64,000 bases of DNA from Heyndrickxia shackletonii (GCF_001420715.1 NZ_LJJC01000004.1:2800523-2864522); one strand, 5' to 3'. Positions 45,519-55,186 are shown, counted from the first letter of the stretch. Translations and numbers: made by a program. Notes: generated by a model not told the origin, from the letters alone.

Positions 45519-46088
45519 TTACAAGAATTTATTAAACATAATTGCCATATCTGAGGTCTGTCTTTTCCAAATCATATGGTCACTCCCCGTACCCCAGTAA
45601 TCTCTCAGTAAATAATCCGGTTCTCCAAATTTCTTTTTCCATATTTTCTGTGCATTAGAATACCCGCTGTCCAAACAGAATTTCGTGATTCCCCTGCTTT
45701 GGAGAGTAATAAAGATTACATTTAAGAGAAGTGTTCCAATCCCCTTCCTTTGGTGATCAGGATGAACAAATAGAGTGCCAATCTCGACGACATCTTTTAA
45801 TTCACCATTTGAGCAAATATTGATAAGCTCACTCGAAGCACCATATTCAATAGTACCGACAATTTTATTTTCTCTTGTATCTACAGCAATCCAAAAGAAA
45901 CGCTCTTCCCCTTTGCTTTCTAAATCACATTCTAGTAATTTCTGCTTTTGAACAATTTCTTTTTCAATATCATCCACTAATTCAGACAATCCCTCATTAG
46001 CAAAAGTTTCGCTTATGACGTGATTGAAAAATTGGTGCAGTTCTGCTTGGTCCTCCTGTCTCGGTCTTCTGATTTCAATATTCCCCAA
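45519..46088 (-). CDS. GNAT acetyltransferase
   Basis: The protein has 189 residues. Motif A is EIGTLFVHPDHQRKGIGTLL. The C-terminal part SNAQKIWKKKFGEPDYLLRD fits motif B, with a C-terminal WGTGSDHMIWKR. TTG 46088 follows AAAGGACA closely, so the exact start is uncertain. Substrate unknown. Confidence 0.85.
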   Translation of the reverse strand: MGNIEIRRPRQEDQAELHQFFNHVISETFANEGLSELVDDIEKEIVQKQKLLECDLESKGEERFFWIAVDTRENKIVGTIEYGASSELINICSNGELKDVVEIGTLFVHPDHQRKGIGTLLLNVIFITLQSRGITKFCLDSGYSNAQKIWKKKFGEPDYLLRDYWGTGSDHMIWKRQTSDMAIMFNKFL

Positions 46089-46192
46089 TGTCCTTTACTC
46101 CTTTATTGATATTTTTATTCTAATAAACCACTTTAGGCAATTTGCAATTCTATTAAAATCACAAATTTGACTTACCACGAAAGACATTAAGT

Positions 46193-46600
46193 CTAATGAG
46201 TAATATTTCTTGTCATTCCAATTGAGAACTTCCTAAACCCCAATGATACATAATAGGGTTCCAATCCTTCTACACACATTAGCTGAGGAATAACTCGGTT
46301 TTCTTCACAATGTTGAACCAACTGATCGACTATTGCTTTACCGATTCCCTTAGACTGATATGCCGGCAGTACACAAACTCCGCATATTATTCCGGTAATC
46401 ACTCCATCCGAAATCACACGTCCCATTCCGACCATTTTATCTTCATCAAATGCATATATAGTATACCAGCTTTGCTTACACATTTTTTCTAAATCGATTT
46501 CTGATAAATTTAATGAATTCCAGCCTAAAGCTTCATATAATTTAAGTAATTGTTTAAAACTCTCAGGCTGCTTAGTTGTATATATTATTGGTTTCAACAC
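46193..46600 (-). CDS. GNAT acetyltransferase (small, YpeA/ElaA-like)
   Basis: The protein has 135 residues. The core is IICGVCVLPAYQSKGIGKAI, then a short C-terminal GLEPYYVSLGFRKFSIGMTR. The N-terminus YEALGWNSLNLSEIDLEKMC is the typical start of this small GNAT group. Monocistronic. Substrate unknown. Confidence 0.85.
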   Translation of the reverse strand: MLKPIIYTTKQPESFKQLLKLYEALGWNSLNLSEIDLEKMCKQSWYTIYAFDEDKMVGMGRVISDGVITGIICGVCVLPAYQSKGIGKAIVDQLVQHCEENRVIPQLMCVEGLEPYYVSLGFRKFSIGMTRNITH

Positions 46601-46929
46601 GTTTTCATCCCTTTATTTTTGTATGTATTTTGATACTAATTATTTTAGAAATAAAACTGGTAAAATCAATAAGAAGCCTTTACGATTCATAGTATATACG
46701 CTTTTAACATCATATTGGTTTCCTTTTTGCATCTCTCTGTTCCAATTTTCCTATCCATTCTCATTCAATTGTCCTATCTAATTCACTTAAAATTTGAAAA
46801 CATAGGATATTCATCCTGATTATGTAAATTCTAAAGGATTATTGTACATTTACAGCAAATATTATCCTAACTTAATAAATATACTGCCTAATGAATAAAA
46901 AGATTAGATGATTAAGGGAGGATATTTAC
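46601..46929. other. divergent intergenic region upstream of the XRE-TPR gene
   Basis: This holds the promoter of the regulator. An imperfect inverted repeat AGGATTAT ... ATATTATCCT at about 46836-46869 lies 60 bases before its start and could be an operator. Nothing else was seen. Confidence 0.4.
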
Positions 46930-48168
46930 ATGCATGTGGGGGAAATTATTAAAGTTTTTCGTGAAAGGAATGGAATAACTCAAGCACAACTCGGAGAAGG
47001 AATATGTACAACTACACATGTCAGTAAGATTGAAAATGGAAAAACTGCATACTCTCCGGAAATTATTACCCTTTTTTCAGAACGTTTGCAAATTGATGTC
47101 CATAAAGAAATGGAAACCTTTCAAAACATTGAAAAACAACTGCATAACTGGCACCATGCTATTATTATGAAAAGAAGAAAAGCTATAGAATCAATAAAGG
47201 AAAACCTTGATTCATCACCATATATTCATTTTTATAAATATGCATCGCTTTATCAATTAATTTTAGCTAGATACTTTCTATTTTATGAAGAGGATGAAAA
47301 GGCAGTTCAAATTTTAAACAATCTCAATAATAAACAGGATGAGCTAACCCCATTTGAAAGAAACCTGCTTTGGCATGCATTTGGTATTTATCATCTTTTT
47401 CATTCAACCGATTTTAAAAACGAAGATGTAGCACTTCAGCTTTTAAAACGTATTAATATTGAAGAATACGGGAACCAAGAATACTTTTATCATCTATCTG
47501 TTGCCTATCATTATATTGGCTCGAAAATGATGTCTTATATTTATGCGGAAAAAGCACTAAAATACTTTAAAAAAACAAACAATTACTTACATGCATTTAA
47601 TGCAGAATCTATTATCTTATTGCAAATTGGCAGCGAAATTGACTTTAAAGAACTGGAAGAACGGTACCAAAACTTAATTCATGATAGTGAAGTATTTGGG
47701 GCAACGGATAAACAAGGAATGTTTCTAAGCAATCTCGGTCTAGAGTATTATAATAGAGGAGAATATGTGAAGGCCCAAAAATGTTACGATGCTGCATTAA
47801 AACTTGCCGAAAAAGCTACAATGACTTATCTTAAAAGATTATATAATTATGTTAATACTTGTGCAGAAGGTAAATTACTTCGTAAAACTATATTACTAAA
47901 GAAAGCACATGAAGGAATTTCACTCGCCAAACAGTTCAATAATCAGCTTTATATCATTTTATTTAAGCTTGTCATTCTGAACATTGACAAACAAATGGAT
48001 CAATACTATACCTTTCTTGAAAAAAATGCTCTCCCCTATTTTAAAGAAAGTAACAGTACCCGTTGGATTCATTTATTTGGAAGAAAACTATATGACCATT
48101 ATGTTGAAACAGAGCAACCTTTAAAAGCTTTTCATATTTCAAATATTTTCATCGCTACCAATTCATAA
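46930..48168 (+). CDS. XRE-TPR quorum-type regulator (NprR/PlcR/RRNPP-like)
   Basis: The protein has 412 residues. The N-terminal XRE helix-turn-helix (about 1-60) reads GEIIKVFRERNGITQAQLGE and TTTHVSKIENGKTAYSPEII. The rest is TPR-like helices (for example FLSNLGLEYYNRGEYVKAQK), the RRNPP-family architecture that binds signalling peptides. In B. cereus NprR controls a bacillolysin gene; here such a gene is 2 kb away. The usual small signal-peptide gene (nprX/papR type) was looked for downstream and not found, only a terminator. GGGAGG precedes the ATG. Confidence 0.87.
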   Translation: MHVGEIIKVFRERNGITQAQLGEGICTTTHVSKIENGKTAYSPEIITLFSERLQIDVHKEMETFQNIEKQLHNWHHAIIMKRRKAIESIKENLDSSPYIHFYKYASLYQLILARYFLFYEEDEKAVQILNNLNNKQDELTPFERNLLWHAFGIYHLFHSTDFKNEDVALQLLKRINIEEYGNQEYFYHLSVAYHYIGSKMMSYIYAEKALKYFKKTNNYLHAFNAESIILLQIGSEIDFKELEERYQNLIHDSEVFGATDKQGMFLSNLGLEYYNRGEYVKAQKCYDAALKLAEKATMTYLKRLYNYVNTCAEGKLLRKTILLKKAHEGISLAKQFNNQLYIILFKLVILNIDKQMDQYYTFLEKNALPYFKESNSTRWIHLFGRKLYDHYVETEQPLKAFHISNIFIATNS

Positions 48169-48180
48169 ATACTAATTATT

Positions 48181-48236
48181 AAAAGCCCATGCAACCCAAC
48201 CTTTATGTTTTCTATGTCGACTAACATGGGCTTTTT
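48181..48236. terminator. terminator between XRE-TPR and CalY genes
   Basis: AAAAGCCCATG pairs with CATGGGCTTTTT across a 33-base loop with its own structure. It serves the regulator and possibly, read the other way, the CalY gene. Confidence 0.75.
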
Positions 48237-48241
48237 ATTTA

Positions 48242-48841
48242 TTAACCTTCGTTCAATGACCCTGACGCTTGCTCGGCATTGAACTTCCATTCCACTTGCA
48301 ATGCATCTCCTTGGAATTGATTTTGATCCTGACCTTTATCTTTAAATTCAAACAGTACAATCATTTTATTTTTCTCGCCTGGTGCAAGCCCATCCGCTTT
48401 TGGTCCAGAAAGAGTGTCTATTTGTGTAAGATCTGGGGTTTGATTTTTTAAATCGTATAATGTTGTCTCGATAACTGGTGTACTGGCATTATTTTGGTTA
48501 TAGAGGATCGTTACTTTAATATGCTTAGCCATATCTTCTGTATTTTCCTTACCATTTAATTTTGCATCGTCTACTTTGTAATCCGTGTTTAATAACACCT
48601 TTGAAATGGCAAGTGATCCATTATTAGTTAATTGAAATTCACGTTTAATTTCGTCACCGGGTTTAATATTATTCACATTCACAACGGTTGAAGGATTAAC
48701 GGATAAATCTAATGTACCAGCAGCAAATGTGTTATTAGTTGCTTCCGTGTCACTAAAGTATGCATATGTACCTCCTCCTATTAATGAAAATCCCAATGCC
48801 GCTGTAATAAATCCTTTTGTTACTTTTTTGGTTAAACTCAT
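48242..48841 (-). CDS. calY: CalY/TasA-family secreted fibre protein (camelysin, M73)
   Basis: The protein has 199 residues. A signal peptide ends in GGGTYA, followed by YFSDTEATNNTFAAGTLDLS, the hallmark of TasA/CalY proteins cut by SipW. The beta-rich domain contains NIKPGDEIKREFQLTNNGSL. TasA forms matrix amyloid-like fibres in B. subtilis; in B. cereus CalY (camelysin) has been reported as both fibre protein and a casein-cleaving metalloprotein. GAGGAGG precedes the ATG. It is last in the order TapA-like, SipW, CalY. Confidence 0.92.
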   Translation of the reverse strand: MSLTKKVTKGFITAALGFSLIGGGTYAYFSDTEATNNTFAAGTLDLSVNPSTVVNVNNIKPGDEIKREFQLTNNGSLAISKVLLNTDYKVDDAKLNGKENTEDMAKHIKVTILYNQNNASTPVIETTLYDLKNQTPDLTQIDTLSGPKADGLAPGEKNKMIVLFEFKDKGQDQNQFQGDALQVEWKFNAEQASGSLNEG

Positions 48842-48925
48842 ATTTATTCCTCCTCTATTATGGTTAAATCTATTTATCTCTTAATTATCACTACAGATTT
48901 GATAAATAAGAGTAATACCTAATTT

Positions 48926-49480
48926 TTAAGCATTTTTCACTTCTACTTCTTTCATTGTTCTCAAGATGGACCAAACGGATGAAAGTACTAACATAACCCC
49001 AGGTATAATAAGCAGGAGTGCCGCACCTATCTTAGAAGTAGCATAGTTAATGACATATCCCATATAGGGAATGGTAAAATTAGTATATTTTCCTACGACA
49101 TTTTTAGGCATTACCATATTCATGTCTGGAGCGTCATTATTATCTCCCTTTGTTTTGTACAGTGGTTGTCCATTCACTTCTTTTACCTTGATAATTCTAT
49201 GGGTGATTAACTTTTCTCCATCTTTAAATGTGATGACATCTTTCTTATGATATGAACTTTTTGAATCCCCCAATTTAATAGCGATTATCGAGCCGGTTTT
49301 AAATGTAGGCTCCATTGAACCAGATAATACAACCTTGACTTGATAGCCAAAAATGGTAGGTTCACCCCCTGAAGCTCTAGAGGAGAGAACTAGGATCACC
49401 AAACAGCACATTAGAACTAAAACAATCCCGCTTATAACTCTACCTGAGATTCGAAATATCTTTTTCATATTTTTCATCAT
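48926..49480 (-). CDS. sipW: ER-type signal peptidase SipW
   Basis: The protein has 184 residues with N- and C-terminal membrane helices (about 15-33 and 150-175). The catalytic serine is Ser55 in VLSGSMEPTF, with His94 (LITHRI, in place of the usual Lys) and Asp113 (KGDNND). The His instead of Lys marks the ER-type signal peptidases such as SipW. It processes CalY/TasA-like pre-proteins, and the neighbouring genes encode those. It overlaps the upstream TapA-like gene by 41 bases, so translation is coupled. Confidence 0.93.
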   Translation of the reverse strand: MMKNMKKIFRISGRVISGIVLVLMCCLVILVLSSRASGGEPTIFGYQVKVVLSGSMEPTFKTGSIIAIKLGDSKSSYHKKDVITFKDGEKLITHRIIKVKEVNGQPLYKTKGDNNDAPDMNMVMPKNVVGKYTNFTIPYMGYVINYATSKIGAALLLIIPGVMLVLSSVWSILRTMKEVEVKNA

Positions 49481-50018
49481 GCTCCGCCCTCACCTTCTCT
49501 TGTGAATTTTTATTTTTTTCTTCTTGCTCCAACAGTTTTAACTTCTCTATATAAAATTCAATCATTTCATCGATTTGTTGAGAACGCTCTGTTATTCTTT
49601 TCTCGTTAATAAGATCGTTCACATTTCTATATCCATCCACTACATATTTAAGGTCTGAATCATTATGAACCCGTTGATAATAACCGGCCAACTCGTTATT
49701 TATCACGAAAAATGAATTGATATATTGTTTGATCCTAATTGCTCTGTCTAACCTATCTTCAACCTCGGAAAATCCAAGTTTATTTGATGGTTGTTTCATC
49801 GTTTTAAAGTATTGATCAATACTATTTGCAATAGTGAATGCCCTCTCTTTTAAATCAATAATAGTTGCTGGAAAAACAAATGCAGAAGTCATGGATATTT
49901 TGCCAAGAAAAACTTGACTGGAAAAACTCGCCTCTGTTTTTCCTACTAATTTAGTTCCTAAGAAAAAGCAAATACAGCATAAGCAGAAAAAAATCCCCCA
50001 TTTATTAATCCTTGTCAT
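49440..50018 (-). CDS. TapA/DUF4047-like secreted protein
   Basis: The protein has 192 residues. A signal peptide (about 1-30) ends with KTEASFSSQVFLG, whose EASFSS segment resembles the SipW-type sites of TapA. The mature part is helical with a charged C-terminal coil (EKLKLLEQEEKNKNSQEKVR). It is first in the TapA-like, SipW, CalY operon. Gene position matches tapA (yqxM), but the sequence is closer to DUF4047 proteins of the B. cereus group, so function as fibre anchor is inference. Start ATG 50018 after AAAGGAG. Confidence 0.72.
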   Translation of the reverse strand: MTRINKWGIFFCLCCICFFLGTKLVGKTEASFSSQVFLGKISMTSAFVFPATIIDLKERAFTIANSIDQYFKTMKQPSNKLGFSEVEDRLDRAIRIKQYINSFFVINNELAGYYQRVHNDSDLKYVVDGYRNVNDLINEKRITERSQQIDEMIEFYIEKLKLLEQEEKNKNSQEKVRAEHDEKYEKDISNLR

Positions 50019-50185
50019 TCCCACTCTCCTTTACCAATTCATATTTGTGCTCATCGTAACTAATTTTCAGAATGTTGTAAATTGGGTTATTTTATATGAA
50101 AATTTGTCCATTTTTAGTTTATTTTTTATCAAAGATACTTAAAATCCGTAAAAATACCGAAAAAAATAACCCAATACGCAAACTA

Positions 50186-50214
50186 TTGACGCTAAATTGA
50201 AAATTCCGAATAAT
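50186..50214 (+). promoter_or_regulatory. sigma-A promoter of the bacillolysin gene
   Basis: TTGACG at 50186-50191 and AATAAT at 50209-50214 with a 17-base spacer lie about 40 bases before the start codon. It fits the sigma-A consensus with one mismatch in each box. Confidence 0.6.
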
Positions 50215-50252
50215 GGTGTTGAAATTCAAAAATTTATGGAGAGGTGACTAGT

Positions 50253-51977
50253 TTGAAGAAAGATAAGAAAAATATCAAAAAGGTAATCCCGGCAGTATTG
50301 GCAGCAGCATCTATTACTTTCGGAGGAATGGCACTGCCAATTCAACATTCATTTGCGGCGGAAACAATAAAGTATAACCAACAATTAAAAACCCCTTCCT
50401 CTATTATTGGAACATGGGAAGCCCCAAAAGGTCTTAGCAAACAAGAAGCTGTATATGCATTTCTACAATCAAAAAGTAAATTATTTAAATCGTCCGGAGA
50501 TATAAAGGATCAGTATAAAATTACTCATGAACAATTTGACAAAGAAACTCAAACTTATCATGTGCGTACAGTTCAACAATTTAATGGCATCCCAATTTAC
50601 GGATCCGATCAAACTATTGCACTGGATAAGGACAATAATGTGTTTGCATACTTTGGTAAAGTAACACCTACTTTAACAGCACGCAGCGTAATGTCTACAA
50701 CTGCCTCCATCTCTAATGAAAAAGCTGTTGATGTTGCCAAACAAGACATTGAAAAACAAATAGGAGAGGTTAAAAACTACGATGGCGACATCGATTCGCA
50801 GCTAATCATTTACCCATATAAAGGTAAGAGCTATCTTGCATATCAAGTAAAAGCATCCACTTCGACTCCTGCTCCTGGATATTGGCATTACTTTATTGAT
50901 GCCACCAACGGAGATATTATTCATAGTTTTAATGCTATCCAAGAGGCGGGACTTCAAACCGATGGGACACCAATTCAAGGACGCGGAATGGATGTTTTTG
51001 GCAAGATGCAAGCTTTTCCTGCGATAAATAATGGCACTGATGGAAAGAGTTATTTATTTGATGGAACACGCGGTAATGGAATTAACACATTTACGGCCAA
51101 TCACTTAGATACTAATATTTTTATCATCTTCTCAGCATTATTTGGCTACACGGGAAGTGAAGTATCAAGCCCATCTACATTCTTCTATGATCCCGCAGCA
51201 GTATCAGCACATATAAATGCAGATAAAGTTTTTGATTACTATCAAAAAACTTTTAAAAGAAACTCTTTGGATGATAAGGGAATGAAAATTATCTCAACTG
51301 TTCACATAGGGGATAAATGGAATAATGCCGCATGGAATGGAAAACAAATGCTCTACGGAGATGGAGACGGCAAAAATATGATATCTTTATCGGGTGGGTT
51401 AGATGTTATTGGTCATGAAATGACCCACGGTGTAATATCCAATACCGCTGATTTAGAGTATGAAGGCGAATCAGGAGCCCTTAATGAATCCATGGCAGAT
51501 ATTATGGGATCTTTTATTGAGAATAAAACGGATGATGGATTATGGCTAATGGGAGAAGATATCTATACACCGGATAAAGCAGGGGATGGTTTACGTTCAT
51601 TGAGTGATCCAGCTTCTATATACATTGGTGGATATACAGAATCTGGCTATTATCCTGATCACTATGATCAACGCTATTTGGGGACAGCCGACAATGGCGG
51701 AGTCCATATCAACAGTAGTATTAATAATAAAGCAGCCTATTTAATTACTGCAGGAGGCACTCACTACGGTGTAACCGTAAACGGAATTGGAAAATCAAAA
51801 GCAGAGAAAATTTTCTATCGTGCTTTAACCCTATACTTAACTTCCTCTTCCGACTTTAGCCAAATGCGCCAAGCCGTTACTCAAGCAGCACGAGATCTCT
51901 ATCCTGATAAGAATGGCCAACCATCTCCAGAAGTGCAAGCCGTCTCAAATGCATATGACGCGGTAGGCGTCCATTAA
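50253..51977 (+). CDS. npr: bacillolysin, M4 neutral metalloprotease
   Basis: The protein has 574 residues: signal peptide (about 1-36), FTP/PepSY pro-region (about 40-220) and M4 catalytic domain. Zinc motif HEMTH is at 388-392, the third ligand Glu in GALNESMAD, and the catalytic His in NGGVHINSSI. A long loop (about 285-315) before YDPAAVSAHINAD is unusual. TTG 50253 with GGAGAGGTG is the likely start; a GTG at 50244 overlaps that site. The enzyme is exported and self-processed. Its neighbours, CalY operon and an NprR-like regulator, suggest biofilm or necrotrophic-phase control. Confidence 0.93.
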   Translation: MKKDKKNIKKVIPAVLAAASITFGGMALPIQHSFAAETIKYNQQLKTPSSIIGTWEAPKGLSKQEAVYAFLQSKSKLFKSSGDIKDQYKITHEQFDKETQTYHVRTVQQFNGIPIYGSDQTIALDKDNNVFAYFGKVTPTLTARSVMSTTASISNEKAVDVAKQDIEKQIGEVKNYDGDIDSQLIIYPYKGKSYLAYQVKASTSTPAPGYWHYFIDATNGDIIHSFNAIQEAGLQTDGTPIQGRGMDVFGKMQAFPAINNGTDGKSYLFDGTRGNGINTFTANHLDTNIFIIFSALFGYTGSEVSSPSTFFYDPAAVSAHINADKVFDYYQKTFKRNSLDDKGMKIISTVHIGDKWNNAAWNGKQMLYGDGDGKNMISLSGGLDVIGHEMTHGVISNTADLEYEGESGALNESMADIMGSFIENKTDDGLWLMGEDIYTPDKAGDGLRSLSDPASIYIGGYTESGYYPDHYDQRYLGTADNGGVHINSSINNKAAYLITAGGTHYGVTVNGIGKSKAEKIFYRALTLYLTSSSDFSQMRQAVTQAARDLYPDKNGQPSPEVQAVSNAYDAVGVH

Positions 51978-52018
51978 AAAAGGTGGGACTTTAAAAAAAG
52001 TCCCAACCTTCTTTTTTT
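51976..52018 (+). terminator. terminator of the bacillolysin gene
   Basis: AAGGTGGGACTTT pairs with AAAGTCCCAACCTT and is followed by CTTTTTTT. It begins at the stop codon. Confidence 0.88.
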
Positions 52019-52109
52019 ATATAAACTGAATTGTAACACAAAATTCCTAATGCCTATCTCAAATATAAGCACTAGCATTCAGATCTATTATATATCCCGA
52101 CCATACTGG

Positions 52110-52412
52110 TTATTTTAAGAAGAGGCTAAGGAAAAGTGGTAATATCCATAATAATATAGCGCAAATAACTAGCCATTTTGCTATATTCTTTGGAAGTTTT
52201 TCTTTCCCTCTACCTTTATACCAACCACTAAATTGCAATTTATTTCTATAAAGAACAAAAAACAGGAGGAAAGTTGCAATAAACTCCATCCATAAATAAT
52301 AGTCAGAATTCACTCCAATTTTTGAGTACAAATTATGGATCATCGAAACAATAGCACCAACAAAAAGGAACATTATAAAAATAATTCTCAATAACTCTAA
52401 TACTATCGTCAT
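52110..52412 (-). CDS. small membrane protein, three helices
   Basis: The protein has 100 residues. Three hydrophobic segments (about 5-25, 40-60, 80-100) are joined by a basic loop (SGWYKGRGKEKLPKN). Not recognised. The reading frame has coding-like codon use, and AGGGGAGTT precedes the ATG. It is monocistronic. Function unknown. Confidence 0.6.
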   Translation of the reverse strand: MTIVLELLRIIFIMFLFVGAIVSMIHNLYSKIGVNSDYYLWMEFIATFLLFFVLYRNKLQFSGWYKGRGKEKLPKNIAKWLVICAILLWILPLFLSLFLK

Positions 52413-52553
52413 TATTTCAACTCCCCTTAGGATTTAGAATAAATATACTTTTATTACAATGACTTATAGATAGAACAGCACTTTCTATTCCCAATTAGAA
52501 ATAATCTCATAAAAAATATACGCAATAACATTATATATGTTTCATTCGTAAGT

Positions 52554-52583
52554 AAAAAAATGCCTCCACTTAAAGCTGAGGCT
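52554..52583 (-). terminator. terminator of the class I LysRS gene
   Basis: On the minus strand GCCTC and GAGGC, extended by neighbouring bases, form a hairpin just past the stop, followed by ATTTTTTTA. Confidence 0.75.
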
Positions 52584-52587
52584 TTCA

Positions 52588-54147
52588 CTACTTACTAAAT
52601 GTAAGTAATTCAATCACCTTTTCTCTTCCTATCGCACTAAAAAGGATTGGAAAGCGAGGTCCATTGTCCTCGTTGATTAATAACTGATATACATCTTCAA
52701 ATAATTTCTTTTGGCATTCTCGCATTTTCTTTTTATTTTCATGATGACATAAGGCATAAATTCTGCTCAGTAAAGCGTCTCCTGTCAAAGTTTGTTCCGT
52801 TGAAAGAAGCTTTGCCAGCTGGTCAATTTTTTCATTTTGCTTCTGCGATAAAGTTTTGTAGTACGTGGTATTTCTCTCTTGATTTATTTTTACTAAGCGC
52901 TGTTGATTCCAATGCTTAATCCAATAGGAAACTCTATCGCTTATTGGCTTTATCTCTTTTATGGTAAAATCATCGCCATTTTGTCTTAAAGATGTTTGTA
53001 ATGCATTCATTTTAAAATCAATAAGTGGGAAGATTCCTGCCACTTGGTTGAAATTCGGTTGTCTATTTATCCCTTTCACTCCCGCTAATTCTAATGAAAT
53101 CTTAATATCCTCATCTGTTAATGTGCCTCGTTCATAAGAAGTTCTATACCGTTCAAACTCGGAATAATTTCGCAGTACATCTTCATCTAATCCAATATTG
53201 AAAGCAGAACTTGGTTTGTACTTTGCAAACATAAATAGGATAAGTTCAGGAATATATACCTTTAATAATTCATTTGGTGTAATAACGTTTCCGGAAGAGC
53301 TGGACATTTTCTCTTTAATACCTTTTAATCCGATAAACTCATATGCAATATATTCCGGTGCTTCATATTGAAAAATTTCCTTCGCCATCACTTTAGAAAC
53401 ATTATAACTGCCAGTTGCAGATGAATGATCCCTGCCGCCAGGTTCAAAAATGACATCCTCTGCCATCCAACGCATTGCCCAATCTACTTTCCAATTAAGC
53501 TTTAGATTGTTTGAGTGCATCAATGTTTGCATATCTTTGTTTCCACAGATACACCGGTATTCCAAATTACCTGAGTTTTCATCAAATGAAGTAATGGTAG
53601 TAGTATCTTTATTACAACTTTGACAATATAAACTTAACGGATAAAAATCTTCTCTTTCTTCTATTGTTGGTTCCTCCGTATTAAATCGCATAAGGATGTC
53701 ATAAATCTCTCTTCTCTTTTTCATCGCAGTTTGTATATGGGATAAATATCTTCCAGAGCGATATTCTATACTCTGATAGATAAACTGAGGTTCAATTCCA
53801 AAAGCTTGTAACGAATCTTCTAACTGTTTTTCAAAATATTGAGCATAGGAACCTTTACCTGAAGGACTTGGAACTTCTGAATAAGGCATGCCAATGTATG
53901 ATTCGTACGTTGAAGCAACATTTTGTGGTACCTTTCTCAGTCTGTCAAAATCATCCCAGGAAAAAATGAACCTTGTTTTTTTGCCTAAGCTTTCTAGTGC
54001 TTTAACAACGAAAAACGTCGTTACGATTTCTCTAAAATTGCCAATATGAACAGAACCTGAAGGACTGATACCGGATGCACAGGTAAAAACATTCTTTGCT
54101 GGATACTTTTCTATTAGTTTTTCTGCAATTTGAAATGCCCAATGCAT
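52588..54147 (-). CDS. lysK: class I lysyl-tRNA synthetase
   Basis: The protein has 519 residues. HIGN (34-37) and KMSSSS (280-285) are the class I active-site motifs of archaeal-type LysRS. A zinc-knuckle region (CQSC and CICG, about 175-202) is also typical. The start ATG 54147 is six bases after GAGGTG; the in-frame GTG at 54156 is part of that site. Most Bacillus have class II LysS; B. cereus has both, with the class I gene under T-box control, and this one has the same arrangement. The class II gene is not in the window. Confidence 0.93.
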   Translation of the reverse strand: MHWAFQIAEKLIEKYPAKNVFTCASGISPSGSVHIGNFREIVTTFFVVKALESLGKKTRFIFSWDDFDRLRKVPQNVASTYESYIGMPYSEVPSPSGKGSYAQYFEKQLEDSLQAFGIEPQFIYQSIEYRSGRYLSHIQTAMKKRREIYDILMRFNTEEPTIEEREDFYPLSLYCQSCNKDTTTITSFDENSGNLEYRCICGNKDMQTLMHSNNLKLNWKVDWAMRWMAEDVIFEPGGRDHSSATGSYNVSKVMAKEIFQYEAPEYIAYEFIGLKGIKEKMSSSSGNVITPNELLKVYIPELILFMFAKYKPSSAFNIGLDEDVLRNYSEFERYRTSYERGTLTDEDIKISLELAGVKGINRQPNFNQVAGIFPLIDFKMNALQTSLRQNGDDFTIKEIKPISDRVSYWIKHWNQQRLVKINQERNTTYYKTLSQKQNEKIDQLAKLLSTEQTLTGDALLSRIYALCHHENKKKMRECQKKLFEDVYQLLINEDNGPRFPILFSAIGREKVIELLTFSK

Positions 54148-54189
54148 TTTTTTCACCTCATTTTAAATGATTTTAGAAGAACAAAAAAA

Positions 54190-54475
54190 ACTCTCACCTC
54201 CAAGATTTTCAATCTTGAGGGCGAGAGTTTGACTTCGCGGTACCACCTCAGTTTGCTTATTGATTGCTCAATAAGCCTCATCAGGTACGGCATTAAATGC
54301 GATACCCTATCCCTGTAACGGGGGAAACCGTCGCAGCATCCCTAAGTAGGTACTTAGTTCCGTACGAAGCTCAGAGGCTTTTTTCAATAAGAATTTCCAT
54401 CCCTCTTTTCACCAACCGAGGGTCTCTGTAATGTTCCTTCTTATTTACTTATCTCTTCGTCGCTCTCTAGTTATT
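54190..54475 (-). promoter_or_regulatory. T-box riboswitch, lysine specific
   Basis: On the minus strand stem I starts near 54468 and closes with CCTCTGAGCTTCG. By alignment with the metG leader, the specifier reads AAA at 54379-54381 (lysine). The T-box bulge TGAGGTGGTACCGCG (about 54236-54250) is followed by the terminator ACTCTCGCC...GGTGAGAGT (54190-54229) and a T run. Uncharged tRNA-Lys would allow read-through into lysK. Confidence 0.9.
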
Positions 54476-54586
54476 GGAAATGATGATAACAAATTCATTT
54501 ATCCTTTTCAACAATAAAATTCAAAAATATGAAGTTTCTGCTTACAGATCATGCTCAAAATCGTTACCACCAAAATATAAATGGAA

Positions 54587-55114
54587 TCATTTCCTATTTA
54601 AAATCCCCAAATAAGCATTCCATGGTCCAACGTCTTCTCTGTATCTTTCAGCCATTATACGGACAATTTGGGCAATATGTGTTAAATCATGAACCACCCA
54701 TGTGGATAATAATTCACTTAATTTCACCTGACCGAATTCGGGATGTACACCTGTCAAATCGAAGTGCATTTCAGGATTAATGATAGTTTTAAGTGTTGAT
54801 AAATTTTGTGTTCTAATTGATTTAAATTCCATTAAAATTTGGTCTAATGCTTGCTCCTTTTTTTCATTTAAATGCGAAAAACGATCAAAAGGAGGGAATA
54901 CTTGATTTTCACCTACTTGAAGAATCCATTCCAATCTTGGAATCCAATTATTTGTCTCCGCTTCTATTAAATGTTCCACTACTTCCCTGACATTCCAAGT
55001 ATCTTTACCTTCATTACATTTCAACCATCCTTCAGACAAACCGGACAAAAAACACTCTAATGTTTGCGGTGTACGCTCTAATATTTCGATAGCTTCTTTA
55101 AAATTCAGATTCAT
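54587..55114 (-). CDS. DinB-like protein
   Basis: The protein has 175 residues. The DinB helices include [20 protein letters not shown] (first His) and [20 protein letters not shown] (second and third His), with metal-ligand spacing as in the family. It is intact, unlike the gene at 17631. Function unknown (S-transferase by family). It converges on the lysK leader side. A weak GGGGG site precedes the ATG. Confidence 0.85.
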   Translation of the reverse strand: MNLNFKEAIEILERTPQTLECFLSGLSEGWLKCNEGKDTWNVREVVEHLIEAETNNWIPRLEWILQVGENQVFPPFDRFSHLNEKKEQALDQILMEFKSIRTQNLSTLKTIINPEMHFDLTGVHPEFGQVKLSELLSTWVVHDLTHIAQIVRIMAERYREDVGPWNAYLGILNRK

Positions 55115-55186
55115 AACATATCCCCCTTGTTGTTATCTTAAATAATATACGCGCTGACATTTGCCTTGTTTTATTTATATGCAAAA

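Noticed and set aside
54529-54780. 83-codon plus-strand frame
   Set aside because: Antisense to the DinB gene at 54587, which has clear family motifs.
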